From the NCBI GenBank assembly GCA_046260155.1, contig JBJYXV010000028.1, positions 1-64,000 of the forward strand: 64,000 nucleotides of DNA, written 5' to 3'. The translations under genes and the position numbers were made by a program. How positions within the stretch are numbered: the first letter of the stretch is position 1; each line of letters opens with the position of its first letter. The DNA is from PFL25 sp046260155. GTDB lineage: Bacteria > Chloroflexota > Anaerolineae > Anaerolineales > UBA4823. The notes beneath the pieces are model-generated. The model saw only the letters and a program-made list of their open reading frames with translations. It searched no databases and was not told where the DNA came from. Positions 28,402 to 36,976 of this stretch are shown in pieces.

Positions 28402-29913
28402 ATGAACTTCTTGCTTCACCCCCTTATATTGGTCACGTTCTTCCCATTGCTAGGTGTTTTGGTGATCCTGTTCATCAACAGGGAGAACAAAACCGTCATC
28501 CGTTGGGTGGCATTGATCACCTCACTGGTAACCTTCGGGATATCGTTGTGGGTATTGGCGCTCTTCCATCCGGCTGATCCCAATTTACAAATGGTGGTCG
28601 ATGTTCCCTGGATTGAAGTCGCAGGATGGAGGATCTCATTCTTGATGGGTATCGATGGTATGAGCATTTTACTGGTGCTCTTAACCACATTCCTGACCCC
28701 GATTTCAATCCTCTCAACCTGGACCGCCGTTGAAGAGCGGGTTAAGGAATTCATGATCTTCTTCCTGTTGCTGGAAGTAGGCATGGTTGGTGTTTTCCTT
28801 TCCCTTGACCTGTTCCTGTTCTACGTGTTCTGGGAATTTACACTGGTTCCGATGTATTTCTTGATCGGAATTTGGGGTGGACCAAACCGGGTTTATGCAG
28901 CGGTGAAATTCTTCCTCTATACGATGGCAGGTTCGATCCTGATGCTCCTGGCAATCCTTTGGCTGGGCATATCGCAGGGAACGTTCTCGGTACCTGAACT
29001 GATCGCCAATGCATCAATACCAGCCAATATTCAATTCTGGCTATTCCTGGCTTTTGCAGCTGCGTTTGCCATCAAAGTACCCATGTGGCCGCTGCACTCA
29101 TGGTTGCCCGATGCACACGTGGAAGCCCCGACAGCTGGTTCAGTGATCCTTGCTGGTGTCTTGCTGAAAATGGGGACATATGGTTTCCTGCGTTTTAATC
29201 TCTCTTTATTCCCATCAGCCTCGATCAGGCTGGCACCATTTATTGGCGTGCTGGCGGTGATTGGTATCCTGTATGGGGCGATGGTTTCCTATGCCCAGAA
29301 GGATGTCAAGAAATTGGTTGCTTATTCCTCCGTCAGCCACCTGGGTTTTGTGATGTTGGGCTTGTTTGCAATCAATTTGCAGGGGATTGAAGGTGGGATC
29401 CTGCAGATGGTAAATCACGGTATCAGCACAGGCGCATTATTCCTCCTGGTCGGAATGATCTATGAAAGGCGCCATACCCGGGAGATGGACGCCTTTGGAG
29501 GCCTGTGGAAAGTTTTACCCGTCTACGCAACGCTGACCTTGATAGTAACGTTATCATCGATGGGTCTTCCTGGATTAAATGGCTTTGTTGGTGAATTTAC
29601 TATTTTGCTGGGAGCTTTTGGGTCACAGGCGCTGAACAGTCCCTGGTTTGCAGCCCTGGCAGCGATCGGTGTGATCTTGGCTGCAGTTTACCTGCTCTAT
29701 ATGTTCCAAAAACTTTTCTTGGGGCCGGTGGATAAGGAGGAGAATCGCGTTCTGCTGGATCTGAACTTCAGGGAAATCGTAACCATCGTTCCCCTGCTGA
29801 TCTTGATTTTCTGGATCGGATTGTATCCTTCGCCTTTCTTCAATTTGATGCAAGCGTCTGTAACCAAGCTGGTTGAAACGATGCAGGTTGCGGCCATGGC
29901 TGGACTGCCGTGA
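28402..29913 (+). CDS. nuoM: NADH-quinone oxidoreductase subunit M
   Basis: Antiporter-like membrane subunit of 503 residues with FLFYVFWEFTLVPMYFLIG (key Glu), FAIKVPMWPLHSWLPDAHVEAPTAGSVILAG (Lys and His) and KKLVAYSSVSHLGFVMLG. About 14 helices are visible. It begins 86 bp after nuoL and is followed 19 bp later by nuoN. Confidence 0.96.
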   Translation: MNFLLHPLILVTFFPLLGVLVILFINRENKTVIRWVALITSLVTFGISLWVLALFHPADPNLQMVVDVPWIEVAGWRISFLMGIDGMSILLVLLTTFLTPISILSTWTAVEERVKEFMIFFLLLEVGMVGVFLSLDLFLFYVFWEFTLVPMYFLIGIWGGPNRVYAAVKFFLYTMAGSILMLLAILWLGISQGTFSVPELIANASIPANIQFWLFLAFAAAFAIKVPMWPLHSWLPDAHVEAPTAGSVILAGVLLKMGTYGFLRFNLSLFPSASIRLAPFIGVLAVIGILYGAMVSYAQKDVKKLVAYSSVSHLGFVMLGLFAINLQGIEGGILQMVNHGISTGALFLLVGMIYERRHTREMDAFGGLWKVLPVYATLTLIVTLSSMGLPGLNGFVGEFTILLGAFGSQALNSPWFAALAAIGVILAAVYLLYMFQKLFLGPVDKEENRVLLDLNFREIVTIVPLLILIFWIGLYPSPFFNLMQASVTKLVETMQVAAMAGLP

Positions 29914-29932
29914 TCACTGAAAGAAGGTTCAA

Positions 29933-31390
29933 ATGACCCTGGGAGTTTTAAGCACCAACCTGATCAATATACTGCCACTAAGCATTGTTGTCCTCTGGGC
30001 TTGTGTGCTCTTGCTGGTAGATTTATTCATTCCAAAAGACAGCAAAGCATGGACCGCAGTTCTTTCAGCAGTGGGTATGCTGGTAGCGATGGGATTGTCT
30101 ATCGCCCAGTTCGGAGTTGACACTCAGGCATTTGGAGGTATGCTCAGAATTGATGGGTTTTCTCAATTCCTGACTATTCTCGTGTTAGGCAGCGGCCTGG
30201 TTGCGGTGATGCTTTCCTATGATTACTTAACCCGCCTGGGGATCCAGCGCGGAGAATATTATGTGCTCCTGATGTTCTCGATCAGCGGCATAATGTTGAT
30301 GTCCATGGCAGCGGACTTGATCGTCGTATTCCTGGCTTTAGAATTATTATCAATTCCGCTCTACGTGCTTGCAGGTTTTGCCAGGCCTAGGACGGACTCG
30401 GAAGAGGCTGCCATCAAGTACTTCCTGCTGGGTGCATTTGCCAGTGGCTTCCTGGTCTACGGGGTCGCGATCGTTTTTGGGGCGACAGGATATACTGGTT
30501 TGACTGAGGTGCTGCAGGCTATTGAAGGGGGTTCAGCAAACCTGACTTTACTCGCGGTCGGTGCAGCACTGATCCTGGTAGGGTTGTCATTTAAGGTTGC
30601 AGCAGTGCCTTTCCACATGTGGACCCCAGACGTTTACCAGGGAGCTCCTTCTTCAGTTACGGCATTTATGGCTATAGGTGCAAAGGTGGGTGGTTTTGCT
30701 GCTTTGATGCGTATTTTTGTTACCTCCCTGGGAGCCCTGGCAGTAGATTTCACGGCTGTTTTGTGGGGGATCGCTGCTGTGACAATGATCCTGGGAAATA
30801 TAGTAGCCATCGCCCAGAAAAATATCAAACGCATGCTGGCTTACTCGAGCATCGCCCAGGCCGGGTATATCCTGATGGCGCTCGTCCCCTACGGGCAGAA
30901 GGAAATTGCACAAGATGCAATTGCTGCAGCTCTTCTGTACCTGATCGCATATGCCTTGATGAGTTTTGCAGCGTGGGCGGTTGTGATTACTCTTGAGAAG
31001 GCTGAGGGGAAGGGACTGGAGCTCAGCGACTATGCAGGTTTAGGGCGTAAATACCCGGTCTTGGCGATTATTATGACTGTCTCGATGCTGTCCTTCACCG
31101 GGATTCCGCCTACTTTAGGCTTCGTTGGGAAGTTCTATCTTTTCCGCAGCGTTGTCGATGGTGGTTTCATATGGCTGGCGATTATCGGTGTGCTTACATC
31201 GCTTGTCTCTGCATACTACTACTTGAGGGTAGTGATTTATATGTACATGCAGGAAGGCGAGCCGACAGTTCACCGGGATAATTGGGTCTACCTGATGGCA
31301 GCCGCAACCGGAATAGGGATGGTTCTATTAGGTATCTTTTCCCTCCCATTGCTCAATTGGGCGTACCAGGCAGCGATATCCGCCTTCTAA
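29933..31390 (+). CDS. nuoN: NADH-quinone oxidoreductase subunit N
   Basis: The third antiporter-like subunit, 485 residues. Motifs include LIVVFLALELLSIPLYVLAGF (key Glu), FKVAAVPFHMWTPDVYQGAPSSVTAFMA (channel Lys) and KRMLAYSSIAQAGYILMAL. It is the last nuo gene and is followed 4 bp after its stop by a strong terminator, so the operon holds exactly the 14 standard subunits. Confidence 0.96.
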   Translation: MTLGVLSTNLINILPLSIVVLWACVLLLVDLFIPKDSKAWTAVLSAVGMLVAMGLSIAQFGVDTQAFGGMLRIDGFSQFLTILVLGSGLVAVMLSYDYLTRLGIQRGEYYVLLMFSISGIMLMSMAADLIVVFLALELLSIPLYVLAGFARPRTDSEEAAIKYFLLGAFASGFLVYGVAIVFGATGYTGLTEVLQAIEGGSANLTLLAVGAALILVGLSFKVAAVPFHMWTPDVYQGAPSSVTAFMAIGAKVGGFAALMRIFVTSLGALAVDFTAVLWGIAAVTMILGNIVAIAQKNIKRMLAYSSIAQAGYILMALVPYGQKEIAQDAIAAALLYLIAYALMSFAAWAVVITLEKAEGKGLELSDYAGLGRKYPVLAIIMTVSMLSFTGIPPTLGFVGKFYLFRSVVDGGFIWLAIIGVLTSLVSAYYYLRVVIYMYMQEGEPTVHRDNWVYLMAAATGIGMVLLGIFSLPLLNWAYQAAISAF

Positions 31391-31394
31391 CCTA

Positions 31395-31432
31395 AAATCG
31401 CCTTCCAGGTAACTTGTGACGGAAGGCGATTT
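31395..31432. terminator. Bidirectional terminator between nuoN and lipA
   Basis: A 12-bp perfect stem, AAATCGCCTTCC (31395-31406) with GGAAGGCGATTT (31421-31432), loop of 14 nt. T-rich sequence flanks both sides, so it can serve nuoN on the plus strand and lipA on the minus strand. Confidence 0.9.
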
Positions 31433-31455
31433 CTATTTAATCCACTGCAATTTTT

Positions 31456-32394
31456 TTACGAAGTACCGTAAAGTTTTCGGTGAACGACACTCAGCTTACG
31501 CACTTGCTCAGCAGCATGGTAAGATGAACGCACAAGAGGCCCGCTCTCAACCCAGCGAAAACCAATCTCGCGACCAAACTCTCGCAGCTCTTGAAACTCA
31601 TCCAGGGTGTAATAACGTTCAATTGGTAGATGCTTCTTGCTGGGTTGCAGGTATTGACCGATTGTGAGTATGTCCACACCCCAGCGGCGCTGATCGCGCA
31701 TGACTTCCTTGATTTCCGCCAGGCTCTCCCCCAGACCCACCATGATGCCTGACTTGGTGAGCACCTCAGGATCGAGTTGTTTTGCATTTGATAGGGTCTC
31801 AGCAGCCCACGCGTAGCGATCTTGCGGTTGGACTTTCTTAAATAAGCGTGGCACGGTTTCCACGTTGTGATTAAGTATCTCGGGGCGGGCTTTCATCACA
31901 ATCTGTAATGCTTCCAGGCTGCCTTTAAAGTCAGGGATTAAAACTTCGATCGAACAGCCGGGATGCAGCTGGCGGATCCGATTGATCACCATTGAAAAAA
32001 TAGGCGCTCCGCCGTCCCTGCGATCATCACGGTTGACGCTGGTGATCACCGCATGCTTGAGATTCATTGCTTTGACAGCCTGAGCTATTCGTTCAGGCTC
32101 CAGCCAATCGAGCGGTGAAGGTTGGCCACGTTTGATGTCACAGAATCCGCAGGTGCGGGTGCAGACATCACCCAGCATGAGAAACGTGGCGGTACCAGCA
32201 CCCCAGCATTCACCCAGGTTAGGGCACATGGCTTCTTCGCACACGGTATGCAGCTCTTTGCTGCGCATCAGGCCCTGCAACCATTCGAAGGTTTCTCCTG
32301 ATGGGGCGCGCACCTTGATCCAGTCTGGTCGGCGCAGGGGTGAAGGGCTTTCGTTATCTGTTTTTATGCGGTCACGGGTGGGAGTATGGGACAT
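31456..32394 (-). CDS. lipA: Lipoyl synthase
   Basis: A radical-SAM enzyme of 312 residues that inserts two sulfur atoms into octanoyl-protein to make lipoyl cofactors for pyruvate dehydrogenase and glycine cleavage enzymes. The auxiliary-cluster Cys triad is CEEAMCPNLGEC (Cys52, 57, 63) and the radical-SAM triad is CTRTCGFC (Cys78, 82, 85). The C-terminal RSSYHA motif, whose Ser ligates the auxiliary cluster, is present. No lipB is adjacent. The ATG at 32394 has AGGAAC upstream. Confidence 0.96.
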   Translation of the reverse strand: MSHTPTRDRIKTDNESPSPLRRPDWIKVRAPSGETFEWLQGLMRSKELHTVCEEAMCPNLGECWGAGTATFLMLGDVCTRTCGFCDIKRGQPSPLDWLEPERIAQAVKAMNLKHAVITSVNRDDRRDGGAPIFSMVINRIRQLHPGCSIEVLIPDFKGSLEALQIVMKARPEILNHNVETVPRLFKKVQPQDRYAWAAETLSNAKQLDPEVLTKSGIMVGLGESLAEIKEVMRDQRRWGVDILTIGQYLQPSKKHLPIERYYTLDEFQELREFGREIGFRWVESGPLVRSSYHAAEQVRKLSVVHRKLYGTS

Positions 32395-32592
32395 AAGGGT
32401 TCCTGGTTCTACCGGTAAATTCCAAAAATAACTTGGATTTCAATTGATTTTACCTCAGAATAAGGAACTACCTCTTAATAGTAAATTAATTGACCTGGAT
32501 TTCGATATTGGGGCGGATTGTTCACCAAGCTCGGGTGTGTGATCTTCTATAATGCATATAAAAGCTGAAGCAGGGGTTGTCATGCAGGAAGA

Positions 32593-33921
32593 TCAAGATG
32601 ATTTCCCTGCTTTGCGCACAATCACACGGTTGCCTCTGACTACTTCTACCTTGACGGTTGTTCCTTCGCTAATGGCCTCTTCTCCCTCAGCCAGTTCACC
32701 GCTCCACAGCTCGCCCCCCAATTGGATGGTCCCATAGGGTGCCAGTTTCGTGCGTGTAACCCCGGTGCGGCCAATCAAGGCTTCCTGTCCCATGCGAGCA
32801 GGAGCTCTTTGTGCCCTTAAGGCGATGGTTAATATCACAAAGAAAATCCCCGCAGTTCCTAAGGAGACACCAATTACTAGGGGAACAGATACATGGGAGA
32901 AGGATGGTGTACCTGGAGAATTGAAAAGCACCAGGGAACCGATGATTAATGAAGCCACCCCGGCTGCTGTCAGGGCGCCATGGGTGGGTGCCTTGATATC
33001 AAGCACGAAAAGAACAAAAGCGATCACCAGGAAGATCAGACCGAACCAGTTGACCGGTAGTACTCCTAAACCGTAGGCGGCTAAAGCCAGGCTGACTGCA
33101 CCAATGAATCCAGCGATCCAGCCGCCCGGGCTGGATAATTCGATCAGGATCGCCTGGACGCCGATTGTCAGCAACAGGAAAACGATATTTGGATTGGTGA
33201 GAACTCCTAAAAGAGATTCTATGAAAGAGGGATCGAAGGGGATTACCTGGGAGTTTCTGGTTTCTAAAGTCAAGGTGCCATCGATGGTGGTGACCTGGAA
33301 TCCTTGCAGCTGCTCGAGCAAATCGGGCACATCATCGGCAATGAAGTCAACCAGACCAATATCGAAGGCTTCACGTGCGGACACCGCCTGAGCGGATTCA
33401 ATGGTTTCTTCGGCAATTTGGATTGCTTCTGCACCGCGATTTTCAGCCAACGATCGCACCAGCGCTTTGATAATATTTTTTTCTTTGGCTTCGATGGTCT
33501 CTCCCAGGTCCTGGCCTTCTGCGCCAACCGGGCTGGCAGCCCCTATGGCAGTACCAGGAGCCATCGCGGAGGCATGTCCTGCTAGGGTAATCACCGTTCC
33601 CGCGCTACCCGCAATGGCACCTTGCGGGGCGACATATACAATTACGGGTGTACTGCTGTTGCGAATCACCTGGACGAACTCGTTCATCAGATCGACGCTG
33701 CCCCCCGGTGTGTCGAGCATCAAGATTAATGCTTCCGCATTTTGCTGAGCTGCAGAGCTGAGCCCCCGCTCGAGATAGCCAAGCATGGAGGGATTAATTG
33801 GACCTTCTGCGGTCAGCAGCAGGACGATTGGCGCTCCTGCTTGTGCGGCGGCAGATTGGGAAACAACTGGCAGGAAAATCAGGATCAATATCCAGATCAG
33901 GATCAATAATCGCTTGTTCAT
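32593..33921 (-). CDS. nfeD: Long-form NfeD membrane serine protease
   Basis: A 442-residue membrane-bound ClpP-class protease with a C-terminal NfeD domain. An N-terminal signal/anchor is seen at residues 5-27. The protease domain has DTPGGSVDLMNEF, then GAIAGSAGT with the likely nucleophile Ser106, and the Lys-rich segment ETIEAKEKNIIK for the catalytic Lys, as in the Ser-Lys dyad of archaeal 1510-N. Several transmembrane helices occupy about 235-365, and an OB-fold NfeD domain closes the protein (IGRTGVTRTKLAPYGTIQLGGELW). Its usual partner, a stomatin/SPFH protein, is not next to it. There is no Shine-Dalgarno, and a -10 lies only 8 bp upstream, which suggests a leaderless mRNA. Confidence 0.92.
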   Translation of the reverse strand: MNKRLLILIWILILIFLPVVSQSAAAQAGAPIVLLLTAEGPINPSMLGYLERGLSSAAQQNAEALILMLDTPGGSVDLMNEFVQVIRNSSTPVIVYVAPQGAIAGSAGTVITLAGHASAMAPGTAIGAASPVGAEGQDLGETIEAKEKNIIKALVRSLAENRGAEAIQIAEETIESAQAVSAREAFDIGLVDFIADDVPDLLEQLQGFQVTTIDGTLTLETRNSQVIPFDPSFIESLLGVLTNPNIVFLLLTIGVQAILIELSSPGGWIAGFIGAVSLALAAYGLGVLPVNWFGLIFLVIAFVLFVLDIKAPTHGALTAAGVASLIIGSLVLFNSPGTPSFSHVSVPLVIGVSLGTAGIFFVILTIALRAQRAPARMGQEALIGRTGVTRTKLAPYGTIQLGGELWSGELAEGEEAISEGTTVKVEVVRGNRVIVRKAGKSS

Positions 33922-33929
33922 TTGAGATT

Positions 33930-33959
33930 ATTATAGCGTTATTTCCTGGCTGATGTTGA
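33930..33959 (-). promoter_or_regulatory. Promoter placing nfeD on a leaderless transcript
   Basis: On the minus strand, TATAAT (33935-33930) is preceded at 18 bp by TCAACA (33959-33954), a 4/6 -35. The predicted start of transcription is at about 33922-33923, within two bases of the ATG at 33921. No ribosome-binding sequence is possible in that space. Confidence 0.45.
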
Positions 33960-34067
33960 TTCACTACCTGCACGGTTAAACGACTCAATGCTTGGAATCG
34001 TATATATAATAGGAGAGAACAAGCGGGGATAAAAATTTTCCAAACGGCCAGCATCTAAGGAGGCGAG

Positions 34068-35321
34068 ATGTATTACCCTGAGCTGATGAACGAGGAAGAA
34101 CGAAAAATCCAGGCTGAAGTGCGGCAGTTCGTGCGGGAAGAGGTTTCTTCCGATTATGTGCGCGCTTTAGACAAGGATCAAATCCAATACCCTCGCGATT
34201 ACGTGGAGAAGCTGGCTGCCAAGAATCTACTGGGGCTGCGGTTCGACCCACAATGGGGAGGCCGCGGCCTGCCATGGACCTGCGAAGTGATCGTTGAGGA
34301 GGAGATCGGAGTTTTGGGCACTACCATGGGCTGCGCCTATGTAATGCCATCAATTGTTGGGGAGGCGCTGCACGTATTTGGAACCCAAGAACAGAAGGAG
34401 CACTATTTGAAACCTATTCTGCGCGGGGAATTGATTTGCGCTGAGGCTCTCACTGAACCGCGTGGTGGATCGGATTTCTTCGGTGCAACCACCCGGGCTG
34501 TGCTAGAAGGTGATCGTTTCCTGATCAATGGTCAGAAGCGGTTTGTGGTCGGGGCTACTGAAGCCGATCTGTTCCTGGTTTACTGCAAGACCAACTTCGC
34601 AGAGGATGCCTACAAGCATCAGCGTTTGAGTACACTGCTGGTTGAACGAGGACCCGGATTGAAAACGGAGTATATTTACGGGCTGCTGGGGACACGAGGT
34701 GGAGGAACCGGGCGTTTAGTCTTCAGGAATGTAGAAGTGCCAAGAGAGAACCTGATCGGCGGGTTGCACGGGGGAGCCGCGGTATTCAACCAAATGATGA
34801 TCCCCGAACGGTTAACTTCTGCAGCGGCCAGCCTGGGAGTGCGGGCGGCCTTGGAAATTGCAGCCCGTTATAGCGATAAACGCCGTGCTTTTGGACAAAA
34901 TATCCGCAGCTTTCAGGCAGTCAGTTTCATGATAGCAGATGGGATCACTCAATTGGATGCCGCCCGGGCTATGGTGTACATGGCCGCTCGAGCGGTCGAC
35001 GCTGGAGCGCCAAATGCCCGCAGACTGGTAAGCCAGGCGAAGAAATTTGCAACCGATACCGCCTGGCAGGTAGTGAATAAGGCAATGCAGGTGATGGGAG
35101 GCATCGGTTATACTGATGTTTTCCCGATTGAACGCATGGTCCGTGATCTGCGACTGAGCCAGATCTGGACAGGGACAAATGAGATTATGAACCTGCTGAT
35201 TCAGCATGAGTATTACCAGGAGATTCTGGCAGATACCCGAAATCAACGCGATGTGGAGCTGGATGCCGGCGAGGAAAATGCAGCGGCTGAGAAGGTTTTC
35301 ACAGATCGGGACCAGCAGTAA
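34068..35321 (+). CDS. Acyl-CoA dehydrogenase
   Basis: A 417-residue FAD enzyme that oxidises acyl-CoA to enoyl-CoA. The N-terminal helical domain ends before CAEALTEPRGGSDFFG, the flavin/substrate segment. The C-terminal domain has RRAFGQNIRSFQAVSF, QVMGGIGYTDVFPIERMVRDLRLSQIWTGTNEIM. The catalytic base should lie in the C-terminal domain; the Glu in TGTNEIM matches the short-chain/glutaryl type position. It stands alone, with the start at 34068 supported by GGAGGCGAG. Which acyl chain it uses cannot be told. Confidence 0.9.
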   Translation: MYYPELMNEEERKIQAEVRQFVREEVSSDYVRALDKDQIQYPRDYVEKLAAKNLLGLRFDPQWGGRGLPWTCEVIVEEEIGVLGTTMGCAYVMPSIVGEALHVFGTQEQKEHYLKPILRGELICAEALTEPRGGSDFFGATTRAVLEGDRFLINGQKRFVVGATEADLFLVYCKTNFAEDAYKHQRLSTLLVERGPGLKTEYIYGLLGTRGGGTGRLVFRNVEVPRENLIGGLHGGAAVFNQMMIPERLTSAAASLGVRAALEIAARYSDKRRAFGQNIRSFQAVSFMIADGITQLDAARAMVYMAARAVDAGAPNARRLVSQAKKFATDTAWQVVNKAMQVMGGIGYTDVFPIERMVRDLRLSQIWTGTNEIMNLLIQHEYYQEILADTRNQRDVELDAGEENAAAEKVFTDRDQQ

Positions 35322-35409
35322 TAAAAACATACCTGGAAAAGTTAGGAATCTAATTTTCTGCTTCAAATCGTTTGGTTTTTAGGTCTGTAAAACCATTGAA
35401 AAACTCAAT

Positions 35410-35438
35410 TTGACATTTAAGCAAGATGCTGGTAAGAT
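35410..35438 (+). promoter_or_regulatory. Strong promoter of the cold-shock gene
   Basis: TTGACA (35410-35415), exactly 17 bp, TAAGAT (35433-35438), with TGG completing an extended -10. Transcription should start near 35445, leaving a leader of about 137 nt. Confidence 0.85.
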
Positions 35439-35483
35439 TTGCAGGTTAGGATGCAGGCCGGTAACCAATGGATGAGTAGGACG

Positions 35484-35515
35484 ATGACCCAAGTCGCAAG
35501 TCCTGGGTCATTTTT
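35484..35515 (+). terminator. Terminator-like hairpin inside the csp leader
   Basis: ATGACCCA (35484-35491) pairs with TGGGTCAT (35504-35511) over a 12-nt loop and is followed by TTTTTG. It lies between the csp promoter and the csp start codon, so it would end a transcript of about 70 nt unless antitermination occurs. It may instead mark a small RNA. Confidence 0.65.
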
Positions 35516-35581
35516 GTTGACTGCTCCCCTGGTCGCAAGAATGCATTCAATAAATATCAGATAGAGTCAAGGAGTAAGTAA

Positions 35582-35794
35582 ATGTCAGATCGTATCGTCG
35601 GTACCGTCAATTGGTTCAATGGTAGCAAGGGTTATGGATTTATCTCCCAGGAAGAAGGACCGGATGTATTTGTCCACTATACTGCCATCGATGCAGAAGG
35701 CTTCCGCAACCTTTTTGAAGGCCAGAAAGTGGAATTTTCCATTGAAGAAGGTCCAAAAGGTCTGCAGGCTGCCAACGTGATGCCTCTGGACTAA
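35582..35794 (+). CDS. Cold-shock protein (CspA family)
   Basis: A 70-residue single OB-fold nucleic-acid chaperone. RNP1 is KGYGFI (from residue 17) and RNP2 is VFVHY (from residue 31), with the conserved GTVNWFN start and the ending GLQAANV. An AAGGAG ribosome-binding site precedes the ATG. Cold-shock genes are often regulated through their long leaders; here the leader holds a terminator-like hairpin. Confidence 0.95.
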   Translation: MSDRIVGTVNWFNGSKGYGFISQEEGPDVFVHYTAIDAEGFRNLFEGQKVEFSIEEGPKGLQAANVMPLD

Positions 35795-35818
35795 GCATCT
35801 AAATAATTTTCCAACGAG

Positions 35819-35854
35819 TCACCCTGTACTTCTAGGTATGGGGTGATTTTTTTT
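35819..35854 (+). terminator. Intrinsic terminator after csp
   Basis: TCACCC (35819-35824) pairs with GGGTGA (35841-35846) and is followed by eight T residues. Confidence 0.85.
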
Positions 35855-35961
35855 AGCTAAGATAAATCTCTATATCCAAAAATGAGGAAAAAAAGATTAG
35901 AATTTGGTTTTTATTTCTGCCATAATCTGGGGGAATGAAATTCTTTTTCACGGAGTCGGTA

Positions 35962-36714
35962 ATGAATCGCGATGCAATCTTTGAGATCATAATTCTGCTT
36001 GGAAGGCCAGCAGCGGGGAAAAGTGAAATCCTTGAATTTTTGTATCAGGTTGATGATCAAACACGGATCAATACGTATCATCTTGGTAAGCTGGATGTGA
36101 TCGATGACTTTCCAATGTTGTGGGCATGGTTTGAAGAGGACCAGATTCTCAGCGAAAAATTTAGGAAACCTCGCCTGCATTCGGATGAAAATGAGTATTT
36201 TAAATATCCCTACCTCTGGAATTTGCTGATCGAACGTATAAATCTTGAATATAACAAGCGCACCCGGGATGACGACCTGTATCACCAGCATCGAACCACG
36301 CTTGTGGAATTCTCCAGGGGATCCGAACACGGCGGGTACCAGCAGGCTTTTGAGCACCTTTCGGACCAGATTTTATCCCGGGCGGTGATCTTTTATGTGC
36401 AGGTTTCTTATGCAGAATCACTGCGAAAGAATCGAAAACGCTTTAATCCTGAACGACCGGACAGCATCTTGGAGCATGCAGTTGATGAAAGGAAATTGGA
36501 AACCTTGTACCGCGATGACGATTTTCAAGATTTACGCTCACAATCTGAATCTACAGAATTTCTAACCATTCGCAACCAGGAAGTGCCGTACGTGGTGTTT
36601 GAAAATGAGGATGATATCACCACCGTGGGAGGAGCAGCTTTGGGAAGTCGGCTTGAGCACGCTTTTAACCAGCTCTGGTCGATCAAGAGACGTGTACGGC
36701 AGTCCAAGGACTGA
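35962..36714 (+). CDS. P-loop NTP-binding protein, unrecognised family
   Basis: A 250-residue soluble protein with a Walker A motif IIILLGRPAAGKSEILEFL near the N-terminus, suggesting a small-molecule or nucleotide kinase-like fold. A later segment TTLVEFSRGSEHGGYQQAFE could be the second core strand, and SYAESLRKNRKRFNPERPD resembles a lid with Arg residues. No closer family is recognised. The ATG at 35962 has GGAG at a good spacing; an earlier ATG at 35935 has its G-rich stretch too close. No partner gene is obvious. Confidence 0.75.
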   Translation: MNRDAIFEIIILLGRPAAGKSEILEFLYQVDDQTRINTYHLGKLDVIDDFPMLWAWFEEDQILSEKFRKPRLHSDENEYFKYPYLWNLLIERINLEYNKRTRDDDLYHQHRTTLVEFSRGSEHGGYQQAFEHLSDQILSRAVIFYVQVSYAESLRKNRKRFNPERPDSILEHAVDERKLETLYRDDDFQDLRSQSESTEFLTIRNQEVPYVVFENEDDITTVGGAALGSRLEHAFNQLWSIKRRVRQSKD

Positions 36715-36976
36715 TTGTTTGTAATGATGTCCAGTGGTGTAGTAATAGAGGTGCTTCATTTCCATCTCGAATTGGAATGATTTTAGCCGCACCTGCTGCG
36801 GTTAGCTTTAATCTTGATTTTGTTAGTAGGGGGGAAATGCATACAGGCGGACCTGAGAGCACCCGAGCGTGCTACAATGGAAAAGCTCCCAATGCACAGT
36901 CCAACGGTGAACAGTTTGGCAAGTGTATTTTCGCCGTAAGGTGTACTTATCGTGAACAAATAAATAGGAAAGGAGC
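36715..36976. other. Intergenic region upstream of the unknown/MBL pair
   Basis: No gene is seen. The region contains the promoter-like site with an inverted repeat listed separately at 36858-36878. Confidence 0.5.
36858..36878 (+). promoter_or_regulatory. Extended -10 overlapped by an inverted repeat
   Basis: AGCAC-N6-GTGCT (36858-36873) runs into an extended -10 TGC-TACAAT (36870-36878). The design mirrors the site at 1850-1867. It lies about 100 bp ahead of the gene at 36977. Confidence 0.35.
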
